Below are positions 33,650-43,569 of a DNA stretch of 64,000 nt, piece after piece. The stretch lies in NCBI GenBank assembly GCA_963724805.1, contig CAVRWA010000014.1, positions 744,001 to 808,000 on the forward strand, written 5' to 3'. The notes beneath the pieces are model-generated. The model ran no database searches and was not told where the DNA came from. It saw only the letters and a program-made list of their open reading frames with translations. How positions within the stretch are numbered: the stretch's first letter is position 1; every line of letters starts with the position of its first letter. This DNA is from CAVQZA01 sp963724805. GTDB lineage: Bacteria > Actinomycetota > Thermoleophilia > Gaiellales > Gaiellaceae. The position numbers were made by a program, and so were the translations under genes.

Positions 33650-34405
33650 ATGCGAACGCTGAGTGAGCTCGGGATCTGAGCGGGCGGCGTGCGCTCGTCG
33701 CAGGCGGGGCAGGCGGGCTCGGTCGCGCCGCTTGCGACACGCTGGCGGAGCTCGGGGCGGCGGTGGCGGTGGTCGACCTGCGGGCTGCGGGTGCACGTGA
33801 CGTCGAGATCGTGGCCGACTGGCAGACGAGGAGGCGGCAGAGCCGCGCTGCGCGAAGCTGTCCAGGCGCTCGGCGGTCTCGACGTCCTCGTGCACTGCGC
33901 GGCGCTCGTCGGGAGACGGAGCTCGAGGGCTGGGCGATCCGTTCGAGGAGCAGACGGTCGAGGCCTGGGACCGCGCGCTCGCGTGAACCTGACATCTGCG
34001 TTCGTGCTCGTGCAGGAGCGCGCCGGTGCTCCTGGAGTCCGGCCACGGCTCGGTGATCCTCTTCGGCTCGACCTACGGGATCGTCGGTCCCGATTCTGGC
34101 TCTACGAGGGCACGCAGATGGACGAATCCGGCCGCGTACGGCGCGTCGAAGGGCGGCGTGCTCCAGCTCACCCGCCACCTGGCGACCGCGCTCGCGCCCG
34201 CGGTGCGGGTGAACGCGATCTCGCCGGGCGGGGTCGAGCGCGGCCAGCCGAAGGCCTTCCAGGAGCGGTACCGGGCGCGGACGCCGCTTCGCCGGATGGC
34301 GACCGAGGAGGACTCAAGGGCGCCGTCGCCTACCTCGCCAGCGACCTCTCCGCCTACGTGACCGGGCACAACCTCGTCGTCGACGGGGGCTGGACCGCGT
34401 GGTGA
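33650..34405 (+). CDS. SDR oxidoreductase, PtmA-like (frame breaks)
   Basis: About 250 residues when rebuilt; classical short-chain dehydrogenase. ALVAGGAGGLGRA is the cofactor loop (TGxxxGxG variant), LDVLVHCAALVG the NAG-like region, and the active-site Tyr/Lys lie in AAYGASKGGVLQL. VRVNAISPGGVERG and YVTGHNLVVDGGWTAW end the protein in normal frame. Breaks lie near 33670, 33815-33990 and 34315. In legionaminic-acid loci of Campylobacter an SDR (PtmA) helps supply the GlcN precursor; this call here rests on neighbours. The stop overlaps GTG 34402 of neuB. Confidence 0.7.
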
Positions 34406-35443
34406 CGATCGGCGGCCGCCGCGTCGGCGGCGGTGAGCCCTGCTTCGTGGTCGCCGAGGCGGGCGTCAACCACAACGGCGAGGTCGAGCTTGCGCGGCGG
34501 CTCGTCGACGCCGCCGCGGCGGCGGGCGCCGACGCGATCAAGTTCCAGACCTTCCGCGCCGAGGGCGTCGCCGCCGCCGACGCGCCGAAGGCCGGCTACC
34601 AGCTCGAGACGACGGACGGCGACGAGTCGCAGCTCGAGATGCTGCGCCGGCTCGAGCTCGACCGCGACGCGTTCGCCGAGCTCAAGGCGCGCGCGGAGGA
34701 GCGCGGGCTCGCGTTCCTCTCGACGCCGTTCGACGTCGCGAGCGTCGACCTGCTCGACGGCCTCGGCGTCGCGGCGTTCAAGGTTGCGTCGCCCGATCTG
34801 ACGAACCTGCCGCTGCTCGAGGAGATCGCGCGGCGCGGGCGGCCGGTCATCCTCTCGACCGGCCTCGCGGATCTCGACGAGGTCGAGGCCGCCGTCGACG
34901 CCGTTCGAGCGGCGGCGCGAGCGAGCTGGTCGTGCTGCACTGCGTGTCGGAGTACCCCGCGCGGGCCGAGGACGCGAATCTCCGAGCAATGGCGACGATG
35001 GCGGAGCGGCTCGGGGTGCCGGTCGGCTACTCGGACCACACCGAGGGCGCGGAGGTCGGCGCTGGCGGCCGTCGCCCTCGGCGCCTGCATGCTCGAGAAG
35101 CACGTCACGCTCGACCGCTCGCTGCCCGGGCCCGACCACCGTGCGTCGCTCGAGCCGGAGGAGCTGGCCGCGCTCGTCCGGGCCGTGCGCCGCGTCGAGG
35201 CCGCGCTCGGCGACGGCGTCAAGGCGCCGACGGCCGCGGAGCGCCGGAACGCCGCGGTCGTTCGCCGCAGCCTCGCGGCGGCCGCGGACCTGCCCGCGGG
35301 CGCGGAGCTGACGCGCGAGATGCTGACGGCGCTCCGGCCGGGGACGGGGATCCCGCCGGCGCGCATCGACGAGGTCGTGGGTCGGCACCTGCGGCGCGAT
35401 CTCGTCGCGCGGCGCGCTCCTCGACCCGGACGACCTGGAATGA
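34402..35443 (+). CDS. neuB: NeuB-family nonulosonic acid synthase (three frame breaks)
   Basis: About 345 residues when joined. FVVAEAGVNHNGEVELARRLVD and AIKFQTFRAE are the NeuB hallmarks; AFKVASPDLTNLPLLE, GRPVILSTGLADLDEVEAA, LHCVSEYPA, GYSDHTEG and MLEKHVTLDRSLPGPDHRASLEP follow in order. The C-terminal SAF-like domain (RRSLAAAADLPAGAELTREML) is present. The enzyme condenses phosphoenolpyruvate with a 6-carbon amino sugar to give a 9-carbon acid (sialic, legionaminic or pseudaminic type). Breaks at about 34915, 35060 and 35405. Start GTG 34402 (GTGA overlap); stop overlaps ATG 35440 of neuC. Confidence 0.9.
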
Positions 35444-36602
35444 GGACCATCGGTGTCGTCACGGTCGCGCGCTCGGACTACGGCATCTACCGCCCCGTCC
35501 TGCGGGCGCTCGCCGAACGGGACGACATCAGCCTGCAGCTCTACGTCGGCGGGATGCACCTCCTGGAGCGCTTCGGCTCGACGGTCGAGGAGATCGAGCG
35601 GGACGGCTTCCCGATCGCCGAGCGCGTGGACTTCCTGCTCCCGGAGGACACGCCGCAGGCGGTGGCGGAGTCGATCGGCCGCGGCGTGGTCGCGTTCGCG
35701 GAGGCGTTCTCGCGCACGCGGCCCGACCTGCTGCTCGTGCTCGGCGACCGGTTCGAGATGTTCGCGGCCGGAATCGCCGCGCTGCCGCTCGCGCTTCCGG
35801 TCGCGCACATCCACGGCGGCGAGCTGACGGAGGGCGCTGATCGACGAGGCGATCCGCCACTCGCTCACGAAGCTCAGCCACCTCCATTTCGTCTCGACGG
35901 AGGTAGTATGCGCGCCGCGTCGTCCAGCTCGGCGAGGAGCCCTGGCGCGTCGTCGTCAGCGGCGCGCCCGCCCTGGACCTGCTCGCGGACTTCGAGCCGC
36001 TGCCGGCCGAGGAGCTCGCCGCGCGATCGGCGTCCGCCTGCGCGGGCCGACCCTGCTCGTCACCTACCACCCGGTCACGCTCGACCACGAACGGACCGGC
36101 GCCGATCTCGAGGCGATGCTCGGTGCGATCGAGGCGTCCGGGCTGGACGCCGTGCTCACCTATCCGAACGCCGACACGAGCCACGGCGAGGTGGTCGAGC
36201 TCGATCGAGCGGTTCGCGGCCGGAGACGAGCGCTACACGCTCGTGCGAAGCCTCGGCTCGGACGCCTACTTCACGCTCATGAGCCGGGCGGCGGCGATGG
36301 TCGGCAACTCCTCGTCGGGGATCATCGAGGCGGCGTCGTTCCGGCTGCCCGTGGTCGACGTCGGGATCGCGCCAGCAGGGACGCGCTGCGCGGCGCGAAC
36401 GTGCTTCACGCCGAGCCCGATCGCGCGAGCGTCGCCGCGGCGATCGCCCGGGCGACCGCTGCCGAGTTCCGCCAGGGCCTCGACGGGCTCGTCAACCCGT
36501 ACGGCGACGGGCACGCGGCGCGAGCGGATCGTCGAGACCCTGGCCACCGTTCCTCTCGACGAGCGTCTGCTCGTCAAGCGCTTTCACGACCTGCCGGCCT
36601 GA
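35440..36602 (+). CDS. neuC: NeuC/LegG-like hydrolysing UDP/GDP-HexNAc 2-epimerase (frame breaks)
   Basis: About 387 residues when joined. TIGVVTVARSDYGIYRPVLRAL, LYVGGMHLLERFG, LLLVLGDRFEMFAAGIAAL and AHIHGGELTEGA are the NeuC signature; VTYHPVTLDHE, LTYPNADTSH and MVGNSSSGIIEAA make the nucleotide-binding C-terminal half. It inverts C2 and hydrolyses the nucleotide, giving the ManNAc-like substrate for the synthase next door. Frame breaks at about 35840, 35910, 36020, 36205, 36375 and 36515. ATG 35440 overlaps the neuB stop and its own stop overlaps ATG 36602. Confidence 0.88.
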
Positions 36603-37505
36603 TGCGGATCGCCTTCGTCGGCGCAGTCGAGTTCAGCCGCGCGTGTCTCGAGGAGATGCTCGCGGCAGGGGGCGACGTCGTCGCAGTGATCACCCTCCCA
36701 GCTGAGAACGCGAGCTTCCACGGCGACTACGCCGACCTCGAGCCCGTGGCCGCGGCGCACGGGGTGCCGGTGCACCGGATCGGGAACATCAACGACCCGG
36801 CAACGATCGAGCTGATTCGCTCGCTCGAGCCGGACGTGATCTTCGTCCTCGGCTGGTCGCAGCTGCTCGGGCCGGAGCTCCTGGCACTGGCGCCGTGCAT
36901 CGGCTCGCATCCGGCTCTTCTCCCTCGCAACCGCGGCCGCCATCCGCTCACCTGGGCGCTCGTCGAGGGACTCGACGAGTCGGGTCTCACCTTCCTCTGG
37001 CTCGACGAGGGCGCGGACAGCGGCGACATCCTGTGGCAGCGGTCCTTCCCGATCGCGATCGACGACGACGCTGCGAGCCTGTACCGGAAGATGGTCGGCC
37101 TCGGGCGGGAGGCGATCCGCGAGCTCCTCCCGCTGCTCGAATCCGACTCGGCTCCAAGGGTGCCGCAGGACGACGCTCTCGCGACGTACTGGCGGAGGCG
37201 CACAGACGACGATCGCTGGATCGACTGGACGTTGTCTTCCCTCGCCGTCCACAACCTGATCAGAGGCCTGGCTCGCCCCTACGTCGGTGCGCTCACCCGA
37301 TGCGCCGGGCAGGATGTGCTCGTGTGGAGAGCCAGACTTCCCGAGGATCCGCCCCCCGTCGCGGCGGAGGACGCCGTCGCCCGGCTCCGTCCTCGCGGAC
37401 GCTCCCGAGCTGACCATCCGCACCGGTAACGGGTACCTGACCTTGCTCGAGGTCGAGCCCGCAGGGCTGTTGCGTGCAGGGGACGTGCTGGAGGGTCCGG
37501 CGTGA
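36602..37505 (+). CDS. Formyltransferase-like enzyme (sugar N-formyltransferase candidate)
   Basis: About 300 residues. RIAFVGAVEFSRACLEEMLAAG and AVITLPAENASFH start a Formyl_trans_N fold; FVLGWSQLLGPELLAL, GSHPALLPRNRGRHPLTWAL and TFLWLDEGADSGDILWQ contain the His of the Asn-His-Asp triad and the Asp of D-S-G-D. The usual Asn two residues before the His is Ser. DDDRWIDWTLSSLAVHNLIRGLARPY matches the C-terminal formyltransferase domain. One frame break near 37395. Relatives formylate the amino group of Met-tRNA or of 4-amino sugars with N10-formyl-THF. Coupled to a PIG-L deacetylase, sugar N-formylation is likely. Confidence 0.8.
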
Positions 37506-38170
37506 GGGTGCTCGTGATCTGCGCGCATCCGGACGACGAGACGCTCGGCTGCGGTGGGACGATGCTCAAGCACGTCGCGGCCGGGGACGAGCTGACCTGG
37601 GTGATCGCCACCCAGGCGCACGAGCCCCAGTGGTCGGCCGAGACGATCGAGCTGAAGGCGCTCGAGGTCGACCGTGTCGCCGAGGCCTACGGCGTCGCAC
37701 GGCATGTCCGGCTCGGCTTTCCGAGCTCGAGGCTCGACGTCACACCTCGCGCCGAGCTGATGGACGCCGTCGGCCGGGTCGTCGAGCGTGAGCGACCCGA
37801 GACGGTGTATGTCGTGCATCCGGGAGACGTGCACGGCGATCACGCCGACGTCTTCGAGGCGACGCTCGCGGTGCTCAAGGCATTCCGCACGACCGCCCTC
37901 GGTGTCCGACGCGTGCTCGCGTACGAGACGCTCTCCTCGACGGAGGCGGCGCCCCCGTCGTCCGAGCGGGCGTTCGTGCCGACCGTCTTCAGCGACGTCT
38001 CCGACTGGCTCGAGCGGAAGCTCGAGATCATGGCTCTCTACGAGTCCGAGGCCCAGCCGGATCCGTTGCCGCGTGGGCCCGACGCGATTCGCGCTCTCGC
38101 GCGATTCCGAGGCGCGACCGTCGGCGTGTGGTACGCGGAGGCGTTCAGGCTGGTGCGCGAGCTTGTCTGA
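37502..38170 (+). CDS. PIG-L/LmbE-family N-deacetylase
   Basis: 222 residues, intact. VLVICAHPDDETLGCGG places the metal ligands His9, Asp11/Asp12 near the N-terminus, and VHPGDVHGDHADV holds the second ligand set. LERKLEIMALYESEAQ and WYAEAFRLVREL end the fold. Family members are zinc-dependent N-deacetylases of GlcNAc-type sugars. GTG 37502 overlaps the formyltransferase stop and the stop overlaps the next TTG, so the enzyme is made together with a formyltransferase and an acyltransferase. It probably exposes an amine on the sugar acid precursor for re-acylation. Confidence 0.85.
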   Translation: MRVLVICAHPDDETLGCGGTMLKHVAAGDELTWVIATQAHEPQWSAETIELKALEVDRVAEAYGVARHVRLGFPSSRLDVTPRAELMDAVGRVVERERPETVYVVHPGDVHGDHADVFEATLAVLKAFRTTALGVRRVLAYETLSSTEAAPPSSERAFVPTVFSDVSDWLERKLEIMALYESEAQPDPLPRGPDAIRALARFRGATVGVWYAEAFRLVRELV

Positions 38171-38825
38171 GCCGGTGCGCGTGATCGGGCTCGGCGCCGG
38201 CGGGCACGCGAAGGTCGTGCTCGAGACGCTCGCCGCCTCGGCGGGTACGAGGTCGTCGGCCTGCTCGATCCGCAGGGAGGAGCTCGCCGGGACGAGCGTC
38301 CACGGCGTCCCCGTGCTGGGCGACGACGAGCTCCTGGGGCGCCAATACGATGACGGCGTGACGCATGCGTTCATCGGCCTCGGCGGCTCCGGCGACACGA
38401 GGCCCCGGCGACGGCTCTACGAGCTCGCGCGCTCGCACGGGTTCGAGATCGTCTCCGTGCGTGCATCCGCGCGCGGTCGTGTCGCCGTCGGCGCGAGCTC
38501 GGCGCGCGGCGCGACGGTCTTCGCCGCTGCGGTCGTGAACGCCGACGCGGCGCTCGGCGAGGACGTGATCGTCAACACGGGCGCGATCGTCGAGCACGAC
38601 TGCCGGATCGGCGACCACGTGCACGTGGCGAGCGGCGCACGGCTCGCGAGCGCCGTCACGGTCGGCGACGGGGCCCACGTCGGCCTCGGCGCGAGCGTGA
38701 TCCAGGGCGTCGACGTCGGCGCGGGCTCGATCGTCGGCGCCGGTGCGGCGGTCGTGCGCGACGTCGAGCCCGGCGTCGTCGTCGCCGGCGTGCCGGCGCG
38801 CGTCCTGCGGCGGGTGGAGACCTGA
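38163..38825 (+). CDS. NeuD/PglD/LegH-type sugar acyltransferase (local frame slips)
   Basis: 220 residues. VRVIGLGAGGHAKVVLETLAA is the PglD/NeuD-type Rossmann head. From about residue 115 hexapeptide repeats build a left-handed beta-helix (NADAALGEDVIVNTGAIVEH; AHVGLGASVIQGVDVGAGS), with the catalytic-type His in VEHDCRIGDH. Two local slips, 38244-38275 and 38460-38510, each compensate in frame and hide EVVGLLDP- and VHPRAVV-like segments. TTG 38163 overlaps the PIG-L stop; GTG 38175 is the other option. It transfers an acetyl (or other acyl) group to the 4-amino sugar. Confidence 0.85.
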   Translation: MSEPVRVIGLGAGGHAKVVLETLAASAGTRSSACSIRREELAGTSVHGVPVLGDDELLGRQYDDGVTHAFIGLGGSGDTRPRRRLYELARSHGFEIVSVRASARGRVAVGASSARGATVFAAAVVNADAALGEDVIVNTGAIVEHDCRIGDHVHVASGARLASAVTVGDGAHVGLGASVIQGVDVGAGSIVGAGAAVVRDVEPGVVVAGVPARVLRRVET

Positions 38826-39899
38826 TGGCGCGCGAGCTCGAGGCACTGCTCCTGCCGGCCGGCGGCGACGGTGCGCGAGGCGATGGCCTGCATCGACCGC
38901 AACCGCAGCGGGATCGCGCTCGTCGTCGAGGCGGACCGGAGGCTGCTCGGCACGGTCACCGACGGTGATGTCCGCCGCGCGATGCTCGCCGACCTCGATC
39001 TCGAGACCCCGGTCGCGGAGCTGCTCGCGCGCCAGGAGGAGCTGCACGAGCCGCGGCCCGTGCCGTTGACCGCGCCGGTCGGCACCCAGGCGCCGGAGCT
39101 CGTCGCGCTGATGCGCCGCTACGAGGTCCGCCAGATCCCGCTCGTCGACGAGCGGCGGCCGCGTCCGCGACCTCGCGCTCCTCGAGGACCTGATCGAAGC
39201 CGGACGGGCCGCCGCTCCGCGCCGTCGTGATGGCGGGCGGCTTCGGCACACGGCTCGGCGAGCTGACCGACGAGACGCCGAAGCCGATGCTCCCGGTCGG
39301 CGACCGGCCGCTGCTCGAGCGGATCATCGAGCAGCTCCGCGACGCCGGGATCCACCACGTCAACCTCACGACGCACTACCGGGGCGACACGATCGCCACG
39401 CCACTTCGGCGACGGGAGCGAGTTCGGGGTCGAGATCGAGTACGTCGTCCGAGGAGCGGCCGCTCGGCACGGCCGGCGCGCTCGGGCTCGTGGAGGCCGA
39501 GACGCCGATCCTCGTCATGAACGGCGACATCCTCACGCGGATCGACTTCCGGGCCATGCACCGGTTCCACGACGAGCACGCGGCGGAGATGACCGTGGCG
39601 GTGCGCCCGTACGAGGTCAGGGTGCCGTACGGGATCGTCGAGCTCGACGAGGCCCAGGTGAGCGGCATCGCCGAGAAGCCGCTCCTGCGCGGCTTCGTGA
39701 ACGCGGGCATCTACCTGCTCAACCCCGACGTGTGCGCGCTCGTGCCCGCCGGCGAGCCCCTCGAGATGCCGCAGCTGATCGAGCGCGCTCGTCGGCGGAC
39801 GGCCGCCGGGTCGTCGGGTTCCCGCTGCGCGAGTACTGGCTCGACATCGGCCAGCTCGCCGACTACGAGCAGGCGCTCGCGGACGTGGAGGGCCTGTGA
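38825..39899 (+). CDS. CBS-domain nucleotidyltransferase, PtmE-like (frame breaks)
   Basis: About 355 residues. A CBS pair occupies about 1-120 (VREAMACIDRNRSGIALVVEADRRLLGTV; RYEVRQIPLVDE), followed by the nucleotidyltransferase domain AVVMAGGFGTRLGELTDETPKPMLPVG, LVMNGDILTRIDF and REYWLDIGQLADYE. Campylobacter PtmE has this arrangement and makes GDP-glucosamine for legionaminic acid. Breaks near 38868, 39168, 39402, 39445 and 39795; the one at the CBS start makes the first ~15 residues uncertain. ATG 38825 overlaps the previous stop, and the stop overlaps GTG 39896. Confidence 0.85.
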
Positions 39900-40887
39900 G
39901 CGCCTGGTCGGGACGCCGCGTCCTCGTCACCGGTGCGGGCGGGTTCATCGGCAGCCACCTCACCGAGCGGCTGGTCGAGCTCGGCGCGGCCGCACGGGCG
40001 CTCGTGGAGTACAACTCGCTCGGCTCGTGGGGCTGGCTGGACGAGTCGCCGGCGAAGCGGGAGGTCGAGGTCGTGCTCGGCGACGTGCGCGACCGCGACA
40101 GCGTCCGGGCGGCGGTCGAGCGGCGCCGAGGTGGTCTTCCACCTCGCGGCGCTGATCGCGATCCCGTACTCGTACGAGGCGCCCGAGTCCTACGTGCAGA
40201 CGAACGTGATCGGCACCCTGAACGTGCTGCGCGCGGCGCAGGAGGCCGGCGCCGGCCTCGTCGTCCACACCTCGACGAGCGAGGTCTACGGGAGCGCGCG
40301 CTACGTCCCGATCGACGAGGCGCACCCGCTCCAGGGCCAGTCGCCGTACGCCGCGAGCAAGATCGGCGCGGACAAGATGGCGGAGGCCTTCCACCTCTCG
40401 TTCGGCCTGCCCGTCGCGACGCTGCGGCCGTTCAACACCTACGGGCCGCGGCAGTCCGCGCGCGCGGTGATCCCGACCGTGATCACGCAGCTGCTCGCCG
40501 GCGACACGGTCTCGCTCGGGAACCTCGCCCCGACCCGCGACTTCACCTACGTCGACCGACACCGTCGAGGCGTTCGTGCAGGTCGCGGACTGCCCGGAGG
40601 CGGTCGGGCGGGTGCTCAACACGCGGCTCCGGGCAAGGAGATCGCGATCGGCGAGCTCGTCGAGCGGATCGAGGCGGTGCTGGGCAAGCAGCGCGCCCGT
40701 GGAGCGCGAGGAGGCGCGCGTTCGCCCGCCCGGGAGCGAGGTCGAGCGCCTGTGCGCGAACGCGGACGCGGCGCGCCGGCTCCTCGGCTGGGAGCCGGTC
40801 GTGGCGCTGGACGAGGGGCTCGTCGCGACGGCGGCGTGGCTCGCGGAGAACCTCGACCGCTACCGCGTCGACGCCTACACCGTCTGA
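39896..40887 (+). CDS. LegB-like NDP-HexNAc 4,6-dehydratase (frame breaks)
   Basis: About 330 residues, extended SDR. VLVTGAGGFIGSHLTERLVEL is a full Rossmann motif; EYNSLGSWGWLDESP is the segment typical of LegB-type dehydratases; TSTSEVYGSARYVPIDE and SPYAASKIGADKM hold the catalytic Glu, Tyr and Lys; LRPFNTYGPRQSARA follows. It would convert GDP- or UDP-GlcNAc to the 4-keto-6-deoxy sugar, first step of the legionaminic-type branch. Breaks near 40125, 40555, 40630 and 40690. The aminotransferase that should act next (LegC) is not in this run. Confidence 0.85.
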
Positions 40888-40889
40888 CC

Positions 40890-41695
40890 GTGCTCGACCG
40901 GCTGAAGAGCGTCCGCGGCGGGTCGTACAGCCACCTGCGGCCGCGGCACCTCGCGACGCTCTCCGGGGCCTACGCCCGCGACCGGCGGGGCCGCCGGCGC
41001 TACCGCCTCCTGTCTGAGGCGGAGCTGCTGGCGACGCGCAGCTCCGAGACCGCGTTCGTGTTCGGCAGCGGCCGCTCGCTGCTCGACATCGGCGAGGACG
41101 AGTGGGCGGCGATCGCCGGCTGCAACACGATCAGCCTGCGGGAGTTTCCGCGCCAGCACTGGGTCCGGGCCGACTACCACCTCACCGGCGAGGTCGACTA
41201 CCTCGACGAGTACGCGCGGCGGCTCCGGGAGAACCCTCTCTACGCGGGCACGGTCTTCGTCGTCCTGGGCGGCTTCCTCGCGCACATGGGCAACGAGCTC
41301 GTCGGCCGCGGCCTCCTTCCGGACGGCGCCCGCGTCTTCCGCTACCGCCGCCGCGCGCGGACGCGGTACGAGCCGCCGTCGCACACGCCGCGCGAGCTGG
41401 TGCACGGGTACAACTCGATCTTCGATGCGACCAACTTCGCCTTCGCGATGGGCTACCGCCGCATCGTCCTCGCCGGGGCCGACTACTACAACAAGGAGTA
41501 CTTCTGGCTCGAGCCGGGGGAGACGCGCGCCTACGAGAAGCCGGGGATCGAGGCGTCCCGTCGGTGGCCGCACGCGGAGGCGATCGTCGAGATGATGGGC
41601 CGCTGGGCGCAGGAGCTGCCGGCGAGGGAGTCGAGCTCGCGGTCTACAACCCGCGCTCGCTGCTCGCCGAGCACCTGCCGGTCTTCCGATTCTGA
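40890..41695 (+). CDS. DUF115/Maf-like protein, candidate nonulosonic-acid transferase
   Basis: About 268 residues. TAFVFGSGRSLLDIGEDEW matches the G-x-G-x-S-L nucleotide-binding loop of DUF115/Maf and related GT42-like proteins. HGYNSIFDATNFAFAMGYRRIVLAGADYYNK carries the later family motif (x-G-x-D), and a basic, tyrosine-rich linker RYRRRARTRYEPPS lies between. Maf proteins transfer nonulosonic acids to flagellin in Campylobacter and Helicobacter. Within this gene run it is a good candidate for the sugar-acid transferase, by context. One break near 41620; GTG 40890 start two bases after the LegB-like stop. Confidence 0.6.
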
Positions 41696-41700
41696 GCCTG

Positions 41701-41706
41701 TATAAG
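41701..41706 (+). promoter_or_regulatory. Weak -10-like element (TATAAG)
   Basis: TATAAG lies 9 bases before ATG 41716 in the only small gap (20 bases) of this gene run. The last base does not fit TANNNT, so this is weaker than the other examples. Confidence 0.25.
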
Positions 41707-41715
41707 GGTGCTTCG

Positions 41716-42965
41716 ATGAGCGCAGTCGTTCAGGTCGTCTTCTGCATGGACACCGAGGGCCCGTGCGCCGATCCGGACAAGCCGGAGCTCCTCGCCACCT
41801 GGGACGAGGTCGACGCGGCGATGGACAAGCTGTTCGATCCCGGCGTTCCGGGCGCGGCACTCCGACCCTGCAGGCGGTGAGCTCCGGATCGGCTGGTTCT
41901 TCCTCACGTGGACCGGCTTCACGTCGAACCCGCGGGAGCGGGCGTTCGGCTATCACGCCGTGCGCGACCACTACCTCGAGCGCTGGGGCGCCCGGATCGC
42001 CGAGTGCGGGGACGAGCAGTGCTGGCACTACCACCATCCCGCCGCGAGCGGCGTCGGCAACGAGTGGGGGCTCGACTGGGCGCTCGGCGACGAGCACGAC
42101 CGGATCCTGTCGCGCCAGCTCCTCGAGCGCGACTGGTTCCCGGCCTGCTACCGGGCGGGCGGGACGATCATGGACGCGCTCTCGTCGCGGTGGGTCGACC
42201 GCTGGTTCCCGTTCGACTACTCGAACCGCGCGCCGCTCGCGCTGCCCGGGCTCGTCGACTGGTCGTCCGGCGTCGCCGAATGGACGCTGTACCACCCCGA
42301 CCCGGAGGACTTCCGCCGACCCGGATCGGGCCGTCGGCGGATGGCCCGCACGCCTCGATCTCGCCACGGACGTCCACACGCTCTCCGCAGCGGACGTCGA
42401 GGCCGCGTTCGCGCAGGCGAGCGGCGGCAGGCCGGCGATCCTCGCCTGCTTCGACCACGACTACCGGGACATCGCCGGTCGCGTCGACGCGTTCCGCGAG
42501 CTCGTCCACGTACGTGGCGGCGGCGCTACCCCGACGTGCACTGGCGCTACGCGGCGCCGATCGAGGCGGCGCGGCGCTTTCTCGGCGCGTCGAGCCGCGC
42601 CTCGCCTCGAGCTCGAGGCCGCCGTCGCCGGGGACGTGCACGTCTGGGCGAGCGAGCCGCTGTTCCAGTCGATCCCGTGGCTCGCGGTGCGCACGCCGGA
42701 CGGGGAGGTGACCCACGTCGAGGAGGGGCTGCTGCGGCTCGACGAGACTCACTGGGTCTGGCGGCCGGAGCTGGAGTGGGAGGAGGCGGCGTTCGGCGGG
42801 TCGACCGACCTCGGCGAGGCGGCGGTCGTGCGCGTGACGCCCGCCGACGGCCCGGGTGCGACGTTCCTGGCCCGGGCGACCGAGTGCGCACCCGACCCGG
42901 CCGCGTTCGATCTGGGAGCACTCGAAGCGCTACACGAGCTCGGCCGTCGCGCGTGGCGCCGGTGA
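41716..42965 (+). CDS. Polysaccharide-deacetylase-like protein (frame breaks)
   Basis: About 415 residues when joined. VVQVVFCMDTEGPCADPDK has the Asp of the NodB/CE4-like metal site; CWHYHHPAASGVGNEWGLDW could provide metal-binding histidines, and AILACFDHDYRDI may give later active-site residues. A C-terminal beta-rich domain begins near GDVHVWASEPLFQS. It is too long and divergent to name a substrate; deacetylation or hydrolysis of the glycan is inference. Breaks near 41842, 42325, 42515 and 42598; the first is repaired by CG in GGCGTTCC. The stop overlaps GTG 42962. Confidence 0.6.
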
Positions 42966-43569
42966 CGAACCGGAGCTCGACTCGGCGGCCAGGCGCGGAC
43001 GCTGCTCGCGGAGCGGCTCGGTCCCGGCGACAGCGTCCTCGACGTCGGCTGCGGCGCCGGTCACCTGTGGCGCTCGCTCCGTCCGCTCGGCGTCGAGTAC
43101 CACGGCATCGACTCGTACCGGCGCGCGATCGAGATCGGCCGCCTCACGCTCGCGGACACCGGTCTTCCCGCCGAGAGGCTGCGCCCGCTCGCGATCGAGG
43201 AGCTGCCGCCGGACGAGCGCTACGACGCCGTCGTCTGCCTCAGCACGCTGCTCTACTTCCCCGACTTCCGGTTGCCGCTCGAGGCGATGGCGCGCGCGGC
43301 GCGGCGGCTCCTCGTGATCCGGTCGAGCTTCGGCGACGAGACCGAGGTTCGCTATCTCCCCGATGTCCTGCTCGAGCCCGGCTTCGAGACGATGCGTGCC
43401 TACTTCTCGATCTTCTCCCGCACCGAGGTCGAGGCGTTTCTCGCCGAGGAGGGATTCTCCGTCTCGTGGGTGGAGGACCGCCGGCAGCGCGAGCGCTTCG
43501 GCGGCGAGCCCGAGGTTGTCGGGCGGGATCCCGCTCCCGTACGAGTTCCTCGTAGCGGAGCGTGTGTGA
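42962..43569 (+). CDS. SAM-dependent methyltransferase (frame breaks)
   Basis: About 203 residues. DSVLDVGCGAGHLWRSLRPLG is motif I, YHGIDSYRRAIEIGRL motif II, YDAVVCLSTLLYFPDFRLPLEAM and RLLVIRSSFGDE motif IV and on. The C-terminal RRQRERFGGEPEVVG segment precedes the end VAERV. One break near 42986 just after the start and one near 43520. GTG 42962 overlaps the deacetylase-like stop; TGA 43567-43569 overlaps GTG 43566. A glycan or sugar-acid methyltransferase is likely from context. Confidence 0.75.
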
